Source: Brenneria izbisi
Lineage (GTDB): Bacteria; Pseudomonadota; Gammaproteobacteria; Enterobacterales; Enterobacteriaceae
Direction of reading: 5' to 3'
Assembly: GCF_025840185.1 (NCBI RefSeq)
Contig: NZ_JAMPJU010000001.1
Location: forward strand, 434,001 to 498,000
DNA length: 64,000 nt
The notes below the pieces were generated by a model. The model saw only the letters and a list, made by a program, of their open reading frames with translations. It ran no database searches and was not told where the DNA came from. The position numbers were made by a program, and so were the translations under genes. Every line of letters starts with the position of its first letter. Positions within the stretch are counted from its first letter, which is position 1. Shown one piece after another: positions 10,623 to 21,761 of the stretch.

Positions 10623-12185
10623 ATGCAAACAACAAAACCAAAACTGGAACTGCTGCGTATCGAGGCCGTCTATCGCAACGACCCAAGCGCGATTTTCCAT
10701 CAATTGTGCGGGGCCAGACCAGCGACGCTGCTGCTGGAATCCGCGGAGATAGACAGCAAAGCCAACCTGCAAAGTCTGTTGATCGTCGATAGCGCCTTAC
10801 GCATTACCGCGCTGGGCCAGCAGGTTTCCGTACAAGCGCTGACGGCAAACGGCGCGGCATTGCTCCCGTTACTCGATGCCGCGCTGCCGGAAGCGGTACT
10901 CAATGAACATCGCCCGAACGGACGTGAGCTTACATTCCCAGACACGGATACGCTTCAGGATGAAGACGCACGCCTGCGCGCCTTGTCCGTCTTTGATGCC
11001 TTACGTCAGATTCTGATATTGGTCGACAGCCCGAAAGACGAACGTGAAGCCATGTTTCTCGGCGGGCTGTTCGCCTACGATCTGGTTGCCGGTTTCGAAT
11101 CGCTGCCCGCACTGAGTCAACAACAACGCTGCCCGGATTTCTGCTTCTATCTGGCGGAAACCTTATTGATTCTCGATCATCAAAAACAGGTCTCCAGACT
11201 ACAGGCAAGCCTGTTTACCCCGGACAATGCCGAACGGCACCGCCTGCAACATAGACTGGAACAGTTGCAGCAGCAATTGACCCATCCGGCGCCGGCGTTG
11301 CCGCATCAGTCAATCGAAAAGATGACGTTACGCTGTAATCAGAGCGACGAAGCCTTCGGTGAAGTGGTCAGCCAGATGCAACAGGCGATCCGCATCGGCG
11401 AAATCTTTCAGGTGGTGCCTTCGCGCCGCTTCTCATTACCCTGCCCGTCGCCGCTGGCCGCCTATCACACGCTGAAAGCGCATAATCCCAGCCCCTATAT
11501 GTTTTTCATGCAGGATCAGGATTTCACCCTGTTCGGCGCTTCGCCGGAAAGCTCGTTGAAATACGATGCCGACAGCCGTCAGATTGAAATTTATCCGATT
11601 GCCGGCACGCGTCCTCGCGGTCGGCGGGCGGATGGTTCCCTGGATCGCGATCTTGACAGCCGTATTGAACTGGAAATGCGCACCGACCATAAAGAATTGG
11701 CTGAGCATCTGATGCTGGTCGATCTGGCGCGTAACGATCTGGCGCGCATTTGTGAACCGGGCAGCCGTTATGTCGCCGACCTGACCAAAGTAGACCGTTA
11801 TTCCTTCGTCATGCATCTGGTTTCGCGCGTGGTTGGGACGTTGCGCGCGGATCTGGACGTGTTGCACGCCTACCGCGCCTGTATGAACATGGGCACGCTG
11901 AGCGGCGCGCCGAAAGTCCGCGCCATGCAGTTGATCGCCGACAGCGAGAAAACGCGGCGCGGCAGCTACGGCGGCGCGGTGGGGTATTTTACGGCCCACG
12001 GCGATCTGGATACCTGTATTGTTATCCGCTCCGCTTACGTCGAGGATGGCATCGCCACCGTTCAGGCAGGCGCAGGCGTGGTGCTGGACTCGATCCCACA
12101 GGCGGAAGCCGATGAAACACGCAATAAAGCCAGGGCGGTACTGCGGGCCATCGCCAGTGCGCACCATGCCAGGGAGATATTCTAA
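10623..12185 (+). CDS. trpE: Anthranilate synthase component I
   Basis: TrpE converts chorismate to anthranilate using ammonia supplied by TrpG. The product is 520 residues, as in E. coli, and starts [11 protein letters not shown]. The LLLES element (residues 36-40) forms part of the tryptophan feedback site. The chorismate-binding domain carries [19 protein letters not shown] and [12 protein letters not shown]. An AGG ribosome site lies about 9 bases upstream of ATG 10623. The stop overlaps the trpG start by one base (TAATG), which suggests translational coupling. Confidence 0.98.
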   Translation: MQTTKPKLELLRIEAVYRNDPSAIFHQLCGARPATLLLESAEIDSKANLQSLLIVDSALRITALGQQVSVQALTANGAALLPLLDAALPEAVLNEHRPNGRELTFPDTDTLQDEDARLRALSVFDALRQILILVDSPKDEREAMFLGGLFAYDLVAGFESLPALSQQQRCPDFCFYLAETLLILDHQKQVSRLQASLFTPDNAERHRLQHRLEQLQQQLTHPAPALPHQSIEKMTLRCNQSDEAFGEVVSQMQQAIRIGEIFQVVPSRRFSLPCPSPLAAYHTLKAHNPSPYMFFMQDQDFTLFGASPESSLKYDADSRQIEIYPIAGTRPRGRRADGSLDRDLDSRIELEMRTDHKELAEHLMLVDLARNDLARICEPGSRYVADLTKVDRYSFVMHLVSRVVGTLRADLDVLHAYRACMNMGTLSGAPKVRAMQLIADSEKTRRGSYGGAVGYFTAHGDLDTCIVIRSAYVEDGIATVQAGAGVVLDSIPQAEADETRNKARAVLRAIASAHHAREIF

Positions 12186-12763
12186 TGGCCGATATCCTAC
12201 TGATTGATAATGTCGATTCTTTCACCTACAACCTGGTGGATCAGTTGCGAGCCAGTCAGCACAACGTGGTGATTTACCGTAATCAGATACCTGCCGATGC
12301 GATTATTGAACGCTTGCAGCAGATGGAAAAACCGGTTCTGATGCTTTCCCCCGGTCCCGGCACCCCGGCAAATGCCGGTTGCATGCCGCAACTACTGCAA
12401 CGTCTGCGTGGCCGCTTGCCGATTATCGGCATCTGCCTCGGCCATCAGGCGATTGTCGAAGCCTACGGCGGTCATGTCGGTCAGGCGGGCGAAATCCTGC
12501 ACGGCAAAGCCTCGGTCATTGAACATGATGGGCTGGGCATGTTCAACGGATTACCCTCGCCGCTGCCGGTCGCCCGTTACCATTCGCTGGTTGGCAGCAA
12601 TATTCCCGCCTCGCTGACCGTCAATGCGCGCTTTAATGACATGGTCATGGCGGTGCGCAATGACGCAGACCGCGTTTGTGGTTTCCAATTTCACCCTGAA
12701 TCAATTTTAACCACTCACGGTGCGCGTTTGCTGGAGCAAACGCTGGACTGGGCTTTGGCTTAA
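12185..12763 (+). CDS. trpG: Anthranilate synthase component II (glutamine amidotransferase), unfused
   Basis: TrpG supplies ammonia from glutamine to TrpE. This 192-residue class I amidotransferase has the nucleophile Cys84 in GICLGHQ and the His/Glu pair in FQFHPES. In E. coli and close relatives this domain is fused to TrpD; here it ends with TAA at 12761 and trpD starts separately, as in Serratia-type operons. It overlaps trpE by one base and precedes trpD by about 14 bp. Confidence 0.97.
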   Translation: MADILLIDNVDSFTYNLVDQLRASQHNVVIYRNQIPADAIIERLQQMEKPVLMLSPGPGTPANAGCMPQLLQRLRGRLPIIGICLGHQAIVEAYGGHVGQAGEILHGKASVIEHDGLGMFNGLPSPLPVARYHSLVGSNIPASLTVNARFNDMVMAVRNDADRVCGFQFHPESILTTHGARLLEQTLDWALA

Positions 12764-12777
12764 GGATGGACTCGATC

Positions 12778-13809
12778 ATGCAAAATACATCTTCCTTACA
12801 ATCTAATTCCTTACAACCCACGCTGGAAAAATTATACCGCGCTGAAAACATCAGCCGACAGGAAAGCCAGGATCTGTTTACCGCGATTATTCACGGCGAA
12901 CTGGAAGCCAGCCAATTGGCGGCGGCGCTGATCAGCATGAAAGTGCGTGGCGAACACCCTGATGAGATCGCGGGCGCGGCGGCGGCATTATTGGCGGACG
13001 CCCAGCCGTTTCCCCGACCGGATTATCTGTTTGCCGACATCGTCGGCACCGGCGGCGACGGCACCAATAGCATCAATATTTCGACAGCCAGCGCTTTCGT
13101 CGCGGCCTGTTGCGGTCTGAAAGTGGCCAAACACGGTAATCGCAGCGTCTCCAGCCGTTCAGGTTCATCCGATTTGTTGTCCGCGTTTGGCATCAAACTC
13201 GACATGTCGGCGCAAGTAGCGCGTCAGGCGCTGGATGATCTGGGCGTCTGTTTTCTATTCGCGCCGCACTATCATCTGGGCTTCCGCCATGCCATGCCGG
13301 TGCGTCAGCAATTGAAAACCCGCACGCTGTTCAATGTGCTGGGGCCGTTGGTCAACCCCGCCCGCCCGCCGCTAGCGCTGATCGGCGTCTACAGCCCGGA
13401 TTTGTTGCGTCCCATCGCCGAAGCGTTGCGAATGCTCGGCTATCAGCGCGCCGCCGTGGTGCATGGCGGCGGTATGGATGAAGTCGCCATTCATGCGCCG
13501 ACGCAGGTTGCGGAACTGAATGACGGCAAAATCGAAACATACCAACTGACGCACCGCGATTTCGGTCTGGACAGCTATTCACTATCGTCATTGCAGGGCG
13601 GAACGCCGGAAGAAAATCGTGATATTCTGACGGCGCTGCTGCAAGGTCAGGGCGAACGCGCGCATGGCGCCGCCGTCGCCGCCAACGTTGCGTTGCTGAT
13701 GCGGTTGTTCGGGCAGGAGCATCTGCGGCAGAATGCGCAACAGGCGCTGGAAGTCATACACAGCGGACAGGCTTATCAACGCGTTATTGACCTGTCGGCC
13801 AGAGGATAA
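12778..13809 (+). CDS. trpD: Anthranilate phosphoribosyltransferase, unfused
   Basis: TrpD joins anthranilate to phosphoribosyl pyrophosphate. Key PRPP/anthranilate motifs are [14 protein letters not shown] and [15 protein letters not shown]. An ATG at 12766 is in frame but has its AAGG directly abutting it; ATG 12778 has AAGGA about 11 bases upstream and is preferred (343 residues). It is not joined to trpG. It is followed after 4 bp by trpC. Confidence 0.95.
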   Translation: MQNTSSLQSNSLQPTLEKLYRAENISRQESQDLFTAIIHGELEASQLAAALISMKVRGEHPDEIAGAAAALLADAQPFPRPDYLFADIVGTGGDGTNSINISTASAFVAACCGLKVAKHGNRSVSSRSGSSDLLSAFGIKLDMSAQVARQALDDLGVCFLFAPHYHLGFRHAMPVRQQLKTRTLFNVLGPLVNPARPPLALIGVYSPDLLRPIAEALRMLGYQRAAVVHGGGMDEVAIHAPTQVAELNDGKIETYQLTHRDFGLDSYSLSSLQGGTPEENRDILTALLQGQGERAHGAAVAANVALLMRLFGQEHLRQNAQQALEVIHSGQAYQRVIDLSARG

Positions 13810-13813
13810 CAAC

Positions 13814-15193
13814 GTGATACAGGAAACCGTTCTGAATAAAACGATTCTGGGGAAAATCGTGCGTGATAAAGCCCTGTGGGTTGAAGAACGCCAGCAAAAG
13901 CAGCCGCTGTCTACCTTTCAACATGAGATCGCGCCAAGCCAGCGTGATTTCTATCAGGCGCTGCGACAGAATAAACCCGCATTTATTCTGGAGTGCAAAA
14001 AGGCCTCGCCATCAAAGGGATTGATTCGTGATGATTTCGATCCCGTCGCCATCGCGCAGGTTTACCAGGACTATGCCTCCGCCATTTCAGTCCTGACCGA
14101 TGAAAAATATTTTCAGGGTGATTTTGCGTTTCTGCCACGCGTTAGCGCCGCGGTGCCGCAACCCGTCCTGTGCAAGGATTTCATCATTTCGCCCTACCAG
14201 ATCTATCTGGCGCGTTACTATCAGGCCGATGCAATTCTGCTGATGCTCTCGGTGCTTGATGATGAGCAATATCGGCAGTTGTCCGATATCGCCCATAGCC
14301 TGAAGCTGGGCGTACTGACCGAAGTCAGTAATGAAGAGGAATTGCAGCGGGCGATCCAGCTTGAAGCGCGGGTGGTGGGGATCAACAACCGGGATTTGCG
14401 CGATCTGTCCATCGATCTCAACCGTACCCGAACGCTGGCGCCGCGTCTGCCCGATGACGTGACGGTGATCAGCGAATCCGGCATTAATCGTTATGCGCAA
14501 ATACGCGAGTTGAGCCAGTTCGCCAGTGGTTTTTTGATTGGCAGTTCTTTAATGTCCGAACCCGATCTGAGCATGGCGGTGCGCCGTATCATTCTGGGAG
14601 AGAACAAAGTCTGCGGGCTTACCCGGCCTGAAGACGCGCAGGCTGCCTATCGCAACGGTGCGATCTTCGGCGGCTTGATTTTTGTGGCTGCTTCTGCGCG
14701 CCATGTTGATCTTGCACAAGCGAAAAACGTGATTACCGGCGCCCCGCTGCGCTATGTCGGCGTATTCCGCGATGCGCCGATTGACGAAATTATCGCTATC
14801 GCCGAACAACTTAAATTAGCCGCGGTTCAGCTACACGGACAGGAAGAGCAGCAAACTATTTCACAGCTTCGTCAGCAGTTGCCCGCCTCTTGCCAGATCT
14901 GGAAAGCGCTGAGTATTCAGGGAGAACTGCCTGCCCGCAATCTGCAAGATGTTGATCGCTATTTACTGGATAACGCGCAGGGCGGCAGCGGTCAAACATT
15001 TGACTGGTCGCTGCTCGACGACGAGTCGCTGGACAACGTCATGTTGGCTGGCGGATTGAATGCCGAAAACGTGGCGCAGGCGGCGCAGTTCGGCACGCTG
15101 GGGCTGGATTTTAATTCCGGCGTTGAAAGTCAACCCGGCCAAAAAGATCCGCATAAAATCGCGGCGGTTTTCAAGTCATTACGCACGCTGTAA
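13814..15193 (+). CDS. trpC: Bifunctional indole-3-glycerol-phosphate synthase / phosphoribosylanthranilate isomerase
   Basis: A fused two-barrel enzyme (459 residues) for two consecutive tryptophan steps: the N-terminal part (about residues 1-255) is IGPS with [12 protein letters not shown] and SESGI, and the C-terminal part is PRAI (TrpF) with CGLTRPEDA near its start. I place the start at GTG 13814, four bases after the trpD stop, with AGAGG upstream. Translation then reads (M)[15 protein letters not shown], which aligns with family N-termini. The open frame continues upstream into trpD without a plausible start. Confidence 0.95.
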   Translation: MIQETVLNKTILGKIVRDKALWVEERQQKQPLSTFQHEIAPSQRDFYQALRQNKPAFILECKKASPSKGLIRDDFDPVAIAQVYQDYASAISVLTDEKYFQGDFAFLPRVSAAVPQPVLCKDFIISPYQIYLARYYQADAILLMLSVLDDEQYRQLSDIAHSLKLGVLTEVSNEEELQRAIQLEARVVGINNRDLRDLSIDLNRTRTLAPRLPDDVTVISESGINRYAQIRELSQFASGFLIGSSLMSEPDLSMAVRRIILGENKVCGLTRPEDAQAAYRNGAIFGGLIFVAASARHVDLAQAKNVITGAPLRYVGVFRDAPIDEIIAIAEQLKLAAVQLHGQEEQQTISQLRQQLPASCQIWKALSIQGELPARNLQDVDRYLLDNAQGGSGQTFDWSLLDDESLDNVMLAGGLNAENVAQAAQFGTLGLDFNSGVESQPGQKDPHKIAAVFKSLRTL

Positions 15194-15239
15194 ACCGACC
15201 GCATGGCACCCGATTCGACAAATAAAAGACAGGAATATT

Positions 15240-16430
15240 ATGACGTTACTTAATCCTTACTTTGGTGAATTCGGCGGGCAGTATGTCCCGCAGATCCTCA
15301 TCCCGGCGTTACGCCAACTGGAAGAAGCCTTTGTCAGCGCTCAACAGGATCCTACTTTTCAGGCTGAATTTTTTGATCTGCTGAAGAACTACGCCGGTCG
15401 CCCAACCGCGCTGACCTTGTGTAAAAACCTGACCGCCGGCACGCGCACTAAGCTGTACCTGAAACGTGAAGATCTGCTGCACGGCGGCGCGCACAAAACC
15501 AACCAGGTGCTGGGTCAGGCGTTGCTGGCCAAACGTATGGGCAAAAGCGAAATCATCGCCGAAACCGGCGCGGGACAGCATGGCGTCGCTACCGCGTTGG
15601 CTTGTGCTTTGCTGGGATTGAAATGCCGCATTTACATGGGCGCCAAAGACGTCGAGCGTCAATCACCCAACGTTTTCCGTATGCGTTTGATGGGCGCGGA
15701 AGTGATCCCCGTGCACAGCGGTTCCGCCACCCTGAAAGATGCCTGTAACGAAGCGCTGCGCGACTGGTCAGGCAGCTATGATAATGCTCATTACCTGTTG
15801 GGAACCGCGGCTGGCCCGCATCCCTTTCCGACCATTGTGCGTGAGTTCCAACGGATGATCGGTGAAGAAATCAAAGCCCAGTTGCAGGAAAAAGAGGGCC
15901 GTCTGCCAGACGCGATGCTGGCCTGTGTGGGCGGCGGCTCTAACGCCATTGGCATGTTCGCCGACTTTATTGACGAGACGTCGGTACGGCTGATTGGCGT
16001 CGAACCTGCCGGTTTGGGCATTGAAACAGGACAACACGGCGCGCCGTTGAAACATGGCCGCGTGGGGATCTACTTCGGTATGAAATCGCCCATGATGCAA
16101 ACCGCCGACGGACAGATTGAAGAATCCTACTCTTTATCCGCCGGTCTGGATTTCCCTTCCGTCGGGCCGCAGCACGCTTACCTGAACAGTATTGGCCGCG
16201 CCGATTATGTTTCCATCACCGATGATGAAGCCCTGGACGCCTTTAAAGCGCTTTCCCGTCACGAAGGGATTATTCCGGCGCTGGAATCGTCTCATGCGCT
16301 GGCCTACGCGCTCAAGATGATTAAAGAAGAACCAGAGAAAGAGCAGATACTGGTGGTCAACCTGTCTGGTCGGGGAGATAAAGACATATTTACCGTTCAC
16401 GATATTCTGAAAGATCGGGGAGAAATCTGA
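15240..16430 (+). CDS. trpB: Tryptophan synthase beta chain
   Basis: The PLP-dependent beta subunit condenses indole and serine. The 396-residue product carries the PLP lysine in [13 protein letters not shown] and the phosphate-binding loop [11 protein letters not shown] 15240 follows AGGAATATT. The C-terminal HDILK...RGEI end overlaps trpA by one base (TGATG), the usual coupling for the alpha2-beta2 complex. Confidence 0.98.
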   Translation: MTLLNPYFGEFGGQYVPQILIPALRQLEEAFVSAQQDPTFQAEFFDLLKNYAGRPTALTLCKNLTAGTRTKLYLKREDLLHGGAHKTNQVLGQALLAKRMGKSEIIAETGAGQHGVATALACALLGLKCRIYMGAKDVERQSPNVFRMRLMGAEVIPVHSGSATLKDACNEALRDWSGSYDNAHYLLGTAAGPHPFPTIVREFQRMIGEEIKAQLQEKEGRLPDAMLACVGGGSNAIGMFADFIDETSVRLIGVEPAGLGIETGQHGAPLKHGRVGIYFGMKSPMMQTADGQIEESYSLSAGLDFPSVGPQHAYLNSIGRADYVSITDDEALDAFKALSRHEGIIPALESSHALAYALKMIKEEPEKEQILVVNLSGRGDKDIFTVHDILKDRGEI

Positions 16431-17239
16431 TGGAGCGTTATCAACAGCTATTCAAACGTCTGGCGGATAAAAAAGAAGGCGCGTTTGTTCCTTTTGTCAC
16501 GCTGGGCGATCCTTCTCCCGAACAATCGCTGAAGATTATCGATACATTGATTGCCGCGGGCGCCGATGCATTGGAACTGGGTATCCCCTTCTCGGACCCG
16601 CTGGCGGATGGCCCAACCATTCAGGATGCCACATTACGCGCTTTTGCGGCGGGCGTGACGCCAGGCCACTGCTTTGAGATGCTGGCCGCTATCCGGCAGA
16701 AATACCCGGAGACGCCTATCGGTCTGTTGATGTACGCCAATCTGGTGTTCAGCAATGGTATTGATGCGTTTTATCAACGTTGCGCTGAAGTGGGTGTTGA
16801 CTCGGTGCTGATTGCCGATGTCCCGGTAGAGGAATCCGCGCCTTTCCGGGCGGCGGCGCAACGCCATGCTATCGCGCCGATCTTTATCTGCCCGCCGAAT
16901 GCCGATGATGAGTTGCTGCGCGAAATTGCGTCCTATGGCCGGGGTTATACTTATCTGTTGTCACGCGCCGGGGTGACCGGTACGGAAAAACGGGCGCAAC
17001 TGCCGCTTCATCATCTGGTCGCCAAATTGCAGGAGTATCATGCCGCCCCGCCGCTCCAGGGATTCGGCATTTCTGAGCCGGCTCAGGTGCGTGAATCGCT
17101 CGCCGCGGGCGCCGCAGGCGCGATCTCCGGCTCTGCCATTGTGCGTATTATTGAAAAAAATCAGCATCAACCGGCTGAAATGTTGTCCCAGTTACACGCT
17201 TTTGTCAGCGAGATGAAAGCCGCGACGCGTTCGCAATAG
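16430..17239 (+). CDS. trpA: Tryptophan synthase alpha chain
   Basis: The alpha subunit cleaves indole-3-glycerol phosphate and channels indole to TrpB. The TIM-barrel protein of 269 residues has catalytic Glu49 ([10 protein letters not shown]) and Asp60 ([10 protein letters not shown]). It is the last gene of trpLEGDCBA and is followed by a strong terminator. Confidence 0.98.
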   Translation: MERYQQLFKRLADKKEGAFVPFVTLGDPSPEQSLKIIDTLIAAGADALELGIPFSDPLADGPTIQDATLRAFAAGVTPGHCFEMLAAIRQKYPETPIGLLMYANLVFSNGIDAFYQRCAEVGVDSVLIADVPVEESAPFRAAAQRHAIAPIFICPPNADDELLREIASYGRGYTYLLSRAGVTGTEKRAQLPLHHLVAKLQEYHAAPPLQGFGISEPAQVRESLAAGAAGAISGSAIVRIIEKNQHQPAEMLSQLHAFVSEMKAATRSQ

Positions 17240-17261
17240 TGATGTGTTAGTTACTGGCGAT

Positions 17262-17294
17262 AAAACGGCGGGTAGTATCCGCCGTTTTTTTTAT
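17262..17294 (+). terminator. trp operon terminator
   Basis: AAAACGGCGG pairs with CCGCCGTTTT around a 7-nt loop and runs into eight T. The A-rich 5' arm means it could also work on the minus strand for ompW, which ends at 17303. Confidence 0.92.
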
Positions 17295-17302
17295 TGCGTG
17301 CT

Positions 17303-17935
17303 TCAGAACCGATATCCGACGCCAAACATAAAGGTCCACGGATCTAGCCGGGTTTTGATGGTTTGCTGATCATTACCGGCTCTGAATTTCACGTCCGTAT
17401 CAATATCCATCCACCACAGGGAAGCATTAATCAGCCAGTTTTTATCCAGGTTGTAATCCAATCCGGCTTGTGCGGCAAGCCCCCAGGAGTTCTTCAGACT
17501 CAGATCGCTCAGCCCGGCGTCTTTCCCGCGCTGATTGAACTTCTCATCGAAGAACATGGTGTAGTTCAGCCCCACGCCAAGATAAGGACGCAGCTTATCC
17601 GCTTTTTCACCGAAGTAATATTGCGCAACCAGCGACGGCGGTAGATGCTTGACTTCAGCGATAGTCCCTACGCCATTCAACCCGACTTTATGGTTGAAAG
17701 GCGTGGCCGCCAGCAACTCTACGCCAATGTTGTCAGTCACCATATAACTGAATGTCAAACCAAGCTGGGTACTGTTATCAACTTTAAACGATCCCAGTCC
17801 CAACACGTTATCAGAGCCCTCTACCGGACGCACGGTCGCAGATCCCGCACGGACGATGAAATCACCGGCCTGATGCGCTTGTACGAATGATGGCACCAGT
17901 GCCGCTGCCAGTAATAAGAAAGACGCCTTTTTCAT
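17303..17935 (-). CDS. ompW: OmpW, outer-membrane eight-stranded beta-barrel
   Basis: A small outer-membrane porin-like protein linked in E. coli to hydrophobic solute passage and respiratory state. The 210-residue product has a signal peptide cut after VQA-HQAGD (about residue 20) and ends in the barrel-insertion signal GVGYRF. It lies next to trpA as in E. coli, but the yciEFG genes found there in E. coli are absent. A perfect FNR box lies about 150 bp upstream of the start codon. Confidence 0.95.
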   Translation of the reverse strand: MKKASFLLLAAALVPSFVQAHQAGDFIVRAGSATVRPVEGSDNVLGLGSFKVDNSTQLGLTFSYMVTDNIGVELLAATPFNHKVGLNGVGTIAEVKHLPPSLVAQYYFGEKADKLRPYLGVGLNYTMFFDEKFNQRGKDAGLSDLSLKNSWGLAAQAGLDYNLDKNWLINASLWWMDIDTDVKFRAGNDQQTIKTRLDPWTFMFGVGYRF

Positions 17936-18081
17936 TACCCACTCCCTTTTTATGGTTTAAATTTCGAGCGAAATATACCTTGCTGTGGCTATTGTTGTTT
18001 TAAGCCAGATCACATCTTTTAAAGGTTTTTTGCAAAAAGCGAAGCACATCAATTCATGCTAAATCATTAAAAATGAAAGAA

Positions 18082-18095
18082 TTGATCTACATCAA
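18082..18095. promoter_or_regulatory. FNR box between ompW and the YkgJ-like gene
   Basis: TTGAT-CTAC-ATCAA is an exact match to the FNR consensus (TTGAT-N4-ATCAA). It lies in the divergent region, 147 bp from the ompW start and 124 bp from the start of the 18219 gene. ompW of E. coli is known to be FNR-controlled; which of the two genes responds here is inference. Confidence 0.8.
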
Positions 18096-18218
18096 AAACA
18101 GACATAAATGCATAAAATGCGCATCAGGAAATTTCCTCGCCCCATCGTCCGAATTAGGCGGTAGATTTTCATTCCTGCTAATGTTGATTCAATGCTCCAC
18201 GGGCGGTGGTTAAATCAA

Positions 18219-18599
18219 ATGAGTGATAACATCTGTATGCGTTGCGGCGCTTGTTGCGCTTATTTCAGGGTGTCGTTTTACTGGGCTGAAGCCGATGACG
18301 GCGGCGGTTGCGTTCCCGCGCAACTCACCGAGCCACTCTCTCCTTTTCTTCGCTGCATGGCCGGAACCAACAGTAAAAAACCTCGTTGTAGCGCCCTGGA
18401 GGGAAAAATTGGCGGTTCCGTTAGCTGCTCTATTTATATCAATCGCCCTTCACCGTGTCGTGAGTTCGTACAATCAAGGGTGAAGGAATTCGGGGTGAAC
18501 GGTCAGATCACTGATGCCTGCAGCCGGGCGCGAGCGTATTACGGATTACCGCCGCTGGCGACAACAACGGCGGATCAGAACGGGGAAGTTAATAAATAA
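18219..18599 (+). CDS. YkgJ-family cysteine-cluster protein
   Basis: A 126-residue cytoplasmic protein with the zinc/iron-chelating cluster CMRCGACC at the N-terminus and further cysteines (C-S-I-Y...PSPCREF and a later Cys), the pattern of the CxxCxxCC family (PF03692). Start ATG 18219 gives [13 protein letters not shown]; a longer frame begins at 18192. Function is unknown, though metal binding is likely. It is divergent from ompW with an FNR box between them, so a link to oxygen or metal status is possible but unproven. Confidence 0.85.
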   Translation: MSDNICMRCGACCAYFRVSFYWAEADDGGGCVPAQLTEPLSPFLRCMAGTNSKKPRCSALEGKIGGSVSCSIYINRPSPCREFVQSRVKEFGVNGQITDACSRARAYYGLPPLATTTADQNGEVNK

Positions 18600-18693
18600 C
18601 GCCGTCGCAAAGCACACAGGGTGCCACACTGAAGCGTAACAGGTTACAATCACCGGTTAAGTCTGATTGATTATTTTACTTCAAGGAGTTTGC

Positions 18694-19443
18694 ATGCCTA
18701 TCACGGCTAACACTTTGTACCGTGACACAATGAACTTTACCCGTAATCAGTTCCTCAGCATTTTACTGATGGCACTGCTGACGGCGCTCATTACTGTCAT
18801 ACTGAATCATGCCATGTCGCCCAGTAGTGAGGATTTACAGATATTGCAAAACGCGGACAGCGATTTATCTTCTGTTGAACTGGGGATGATGGACTTGATC
18901 CAGCAAATGACGCCGGAACAGCAAACGGTATTATTGAAAATGTCGGCGGCTGGCTCATTTTCAGCTTTGATTGGCAACGCCCTGCTTACTGGCGGCATTC
19001 TGATGTTGATTCAGATGGTTTCCGCAGGACATCGCACCAGTGCGTTGCGGGCGATAGGCGCCTCCGCGCCGGTATTACACCGCTTGTTTCTGTTGATCCT
19101 GCTATGCACGCTATTGATCCAGTTGGGTATGCTGTTTTTAGTCATCCCCGGCGTGCTGCTGGCCATCGCGTTAAGTATGTCGCCGATTATTGTTGTAATC
19201 GAGAAGCGTGGCGTCTTCTACGCCATAAAAACCAGCGCCCGGTTAGCCTACCGTAATTTTAAAATCACAGCGCCGGCGATCATCCTTTGGTTATTGACTA
19301 AAATCGCCATTTTGCTGCTGGTGACAAAACTGACCATGTTTTCTCCCACCATAACGGCGGTGATCCTGAATGGGCTGAGCAATCTGGTTTCCGCCATTAT
19401 GCTGATTTACCTGTTCCGCCTTTATATGCTGCTGCGCTCCTGA
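18694..19443 (+). CDS. yciC: YciC, UPF0259 multi-pass inner-membrane protein
   Basis: A 249-residue protein with six or so hydrophobic segments and no recognised enzyme motif. It corresponds to E. coli YciC by position (ompW side of yciB) and size. ATG 18694 has an excellent AAGGAG six bases upstream. Function unknown. A hairpin with a short T run follows the stop. Confidence 0.9.
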   Translation: MPITANTLYRDTMNFTRNQFLSILLMALLTALITVILNHAMSPSSEDLQILQNADSDLSSVELGMMDLIQQMTPEQQTVLLKMSAAGSFSALIGNALLTGGILMLIQMVSAGHRTSALRAIGASAPVLHRLFLLILLCTLLIQLGMLFLVIPGVLLAIALSMSPIIVVIEKRGVFYAIKTSARLAYRNFKITAPAIILWLLTKIAILLLVTKLTMFSPTITAVILNGLSNLVSAIMLIYLFRLYMLLRS

Positions 19444-19449
19444 TATCAC

Positions 19450-19478
19450 GGCGTGCTGTAGCACTGCGGCACGCCTTT
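19450..19478 (+). terminator. Probable terminator after yciC
   Basis: GGCGTGC pairs with GCACGCC around a 12-nt loop, followed by only three T. It lies just past the yciC stop, so weak termination is likely. Confidence 0.5.
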
Positions 19479-19635
19479 CCCCCAGATCCCTCTGGCCGCG
19501 AGAATGCCTAATCGTAATTTTCTGCAAATTATTACAATATCTCGGGAACAGCGCGCCACAATAAAGGATAATGACTGAGTTATCAGATGACGGTTTGGTC
19601 ATCATCAATACATTCTTGAGTGACGGATTGACATA

Positions 19636-20196
19636 ATGAAGCAACTTCTTGATTTTCTTCCGCTGGTCGTTTTTTTTGTGGTTTACAAACTGTACGACAT
19701 CTACATCGCTTCAGGCGCGTTGATTGCCGCAACCGCGCTGGCGCTGGCGGTAACCTGGTTTGTGTACCGCAAGGTAGAAAAAATGATGCTGGTCACCTTT
19801 TTGATGGTCGCCATTTTTGGGACGCTGACCCTAGTATTCCATAACGATCAGTTCATTAAATGGAAGGTTACCATTATCTATGGCCTGTTTGCCATCGCCC
19901 TGTTGGTAAGCCAGTTTGTCATGAAAAAAACGCTGATCCAGAGAATGCTGGGGAAAGAGTTAACATTGCCGCAAGCCGTGTGGGGCAAGCTTAACGTCTC
20001 CTGGGCAATGTTCTTTCTGGCGTGCGGATTAGTAAACATTTACATTGCTTTCTGGATGCCACAAAGTGTATGGGTAAATTTTAAAGTCTTTGGTCTGACC
20101 GGATTTACCTTGCTGTTCACGTTGCTGTGCGGCATTTATATTTACCGGCACTTGCCCGGCGACAATGAAAAGTCAGAGGAAGAAAACAAGCAATGA
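19636..20196 (+). CDS. yciB: YciB, inner-membrane septation protein A family
   Basis: A 186-residue integral membrane protein with about five hydrophobic helices and a charged C-terminal tail ([12 protein letters not shown]). YciB proteins are associated with septation and envelope synthesis (IspA/IspZ in Shigella). The N-terminus [18 protein letters not shown] is typical. It is followed by yciA, the same order as E. coli. Confidence 0.95.
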   Translation: MKQLLDFLPLVVFFVVYKLYDIYIASGALIAATALALAVTWFVYRKVEKMMLVTFLMVAIFGTLTLVFHNDQFIKWKVTIIYGLFAIALLVSQFVMKKTLIQRMLGKELTLPQAVWGKLNVSWAMFFLACGLVNIYIAFWMPQSVWVNFKVFGLTGFTLLFTLLCGIYIYRHLPGDNEKSEEENKQ

Positions 20197-20264
20197 CGCA
20201 GGGCGCAGTGCCTGCTGAAAACACGCATTAACTTGATAATTCAACTACATTGATTGATACCATA

Positions 20265-20690
20265 ATGAGCAAACAAGACGTGTTACCACATGGCGAAATG
20301 GTACTTCGCACACTGGCGATGCCAGCAGACACCAATGCGAATGGGGATATTTTTGGCGGCTGGTTGATGTCGCAGATGGATATCGGTGGCGCTATTTTGG
20401 CTAAAGAAATTGCGGAAGGCCGTGTGGTGACCGTCCGGGTGGACGGCATGTCGTTTCTAAAGCCAGTAGCGGTTGGCGATGTGGTGTGTTGCTACGCGCG
20501 CTGTCAGCATACCGGGCGCAGTTCCATTAACATCAATATTGAAGTCTGGGTGAAAAAAGTGTCATCGGAGCCCATTGGTCAGCGTTATCGGGCAACGGAA
20601 GCACTATTTACCTATGTCGCCGTTGATGAAGAAGGTCGTCCGCGCGAACTGCCCGTTGGCAAAAGCAACTTTAATCCAGGTGAAGCATAA
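20265..20690 (+). CDS. yciA: YciA acyl-CoA thioesterase
   Basis: A hot-dog-fold thioesterase that hydrolyses many acyl-CoA species. The segment TLAMPADTNANGDIFGGW carries the family's catalytic Asn/Asp. The 141-residue product is slightly longer at both ends than in E. coli. ATG 20265 is chosen; a TTG at 20250 is in frame but lacks support. It lies between yciB and tonB, converging with tonB across a shared terminator. Confidence 0.95.
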   Translation: MSKQDVLPHGEMVLRTLAMPADTNANGDIFGGWLMSQMDIGGAILAKEIAEGRVVTVRVDGMSFLKPVAVGDVVCCYARCQHTGRSSININIEVWVKKVSSEPIGQRYRATEALFTYVAVDEEGRPRELPVGKSNFNPGEA

Positions 20691-20735
20691 ATCCGGGTGA
20701 AACGCAGATGTATTTCCCCGCGAATAACAGATGAC

Positions 20736-20761
20736 AAAAGAGCCGCAATTGCGGCTCTTTT
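20736..20761. terminator. Bidirectional terminator between yciA and tonB
   Basis: A perfect 26-bp palindrome with an AAAAGAGCCGC left arm and its mirror right arm ending in TTTT. Because both ends are A/T runs it can end transcripts from yciA (+) and tonB (-). Confidence 0.9.
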
Positions 20762-20785
20762 CCCAACCACCGCACCTGCGTGGCA

Positions 20786-21556
20786 TTATTCCATGGCCGC
20801 CCCGCCATCAATTTTAAAGACAATCGTGACCACCAGATCTTTACCAGGCTTGTTGGTTTCATAGCGCCATTTGCGCATCGCCTGTCGGATATCTCGCTCG
20901 AACATATTACGCGGCTCTGCGGAAAGTACGCGAATGTTATCAACCCGGCCAGAACTGTCGACGTCGAATTGCATTTTAACCCGGCCTTCTACCCGCAATG
21001 CAAAAGCACGCGCCGGATATTGCGGCTGAGTCCGATTCAGCGGACGAGGCCCGCTCGACTGCGTATTCGCTGAAGGCGCCTGCTGAACTGGCGCATTGTT
21101 GACACTGCGGGTTGGCGTTTCGCTGGTGAACGGAGACGGTGGTTGTTTGTTGACGGCGGGCTCGCGTTTCACCGGTTTCGATTCCTCAACCTTTTTCACC
21201 GGCTTAGGCTTAGGCTTGGGCTTTGGTTTCGGCTGAGGTTTGGGTTCCGGCAGCGGTACAGGAACCGGCTCAGGGATCGGTTCGGGTATTGGTTCCGGTT
21301 CAGGTAAAGGTTCCGGTTCAGGCTGTTTTACCGGTTCAGGTTCGGTTTCAGTGGGCGCGGACTTTTCCGCAGGCGCCGCTTCAAACGCAGCAGGATTCAC
21401 CATCACCACACTGATCGGTTTCGCTTCCTGAGGCAGTTCAATCGCATTATTGAATGATGCGTACAGCAAGCCGGCAATCAGCGAACCGTGGATACCCACT
21501 GAAAGTATAAATGGCCATGAATAACGGCGGGTAATGAGAAACGTTGTATGCGGCAT
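20786..21556 (-). CDS. tonB: TonB energy transducer
   Basis: TonB couples the ExbBD proton motor to outer-membrane siderophore and cobalamin receptors. The 256-residue product has an N-terminal membrane anchor (about residues 13-34), a long periplasmic proline-rich rod with Glu-Pro then Lys-Pro repeats (about residues 68-128), and a C-terminal TonB domain with RNQPQYP-like [10 protein letters not shown] and [11 protein letters not shown]. The rod is somewhat longer than in E. coli. A Fur-like box lies upstream. Confidence 0.96.
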   Translation of the reverse strand: MPHTTFLITRRYSWPFILSVGIHGSLIAGLLYASFNNAIELPQEAKPISVVMVNPAAFEAAPAEKSAPTETEPEPVKQPEPEPLPEPEPIPEPIPEPVPVPLPEPKPQPKPKPKPKPKPVKKVEESKPVKREPAVNKQPPSPFTSETPTRSVNNAPVQQAPSANTQSSGPRPLNRTQPQYPARAFALRVEGRVKMQFDVDSSGRVDNIRVLSAEPRNMFERDIRQAMRKWRYETNKPGKDLVVTIVFKIDGGAAME

Positions 21557-21593
21557 TGTATGTCTTTATCCTCTTATGCCGCCCAAGTTTAAA

Positions 21594-21613
21594 TGCAAAT
21601 AGCAATCATATTC
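21594..21613 (-). promoter_or_regulatory. Fur-type site in the tonB promoter
   Basis: On the minus strand GAATATGATTGCTATTTGC lies about 40-60 bases upstream of tonB. As I recall, it is nearly the same as the Fur-controlled E. coli tonB promoter segment. It matches the Fur consensus only in part, so the call rests on that conservation. Confidence 0.6.
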
Positions 21614-21761
21614 AATAACAACCCGATTAATTGTTAAAAAAAACCAATCCCGGTTGAACGAGCGCGGTTGCGCTGTCTGAATCACAGGATGCTTGTTCTG
21701 ACATTTTCATCACGTATGATGGTTTATCCCTTTGTTTCATGTCTTTATTTGTGAGGTTTTT

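Noticed and set aside
11436-12167. A 243-codon open frame on the minus strand opposite trpE
   Set aside because: trpE is unambiguous here, and the antisense frame has no motif or signal.
21160-21340. Tandem DNA repeat in tonB
   Set aside because: The periodic pattern encodes the Glu-Pro/Lys-Pro rod normal for TonB, so it is a protein feature.
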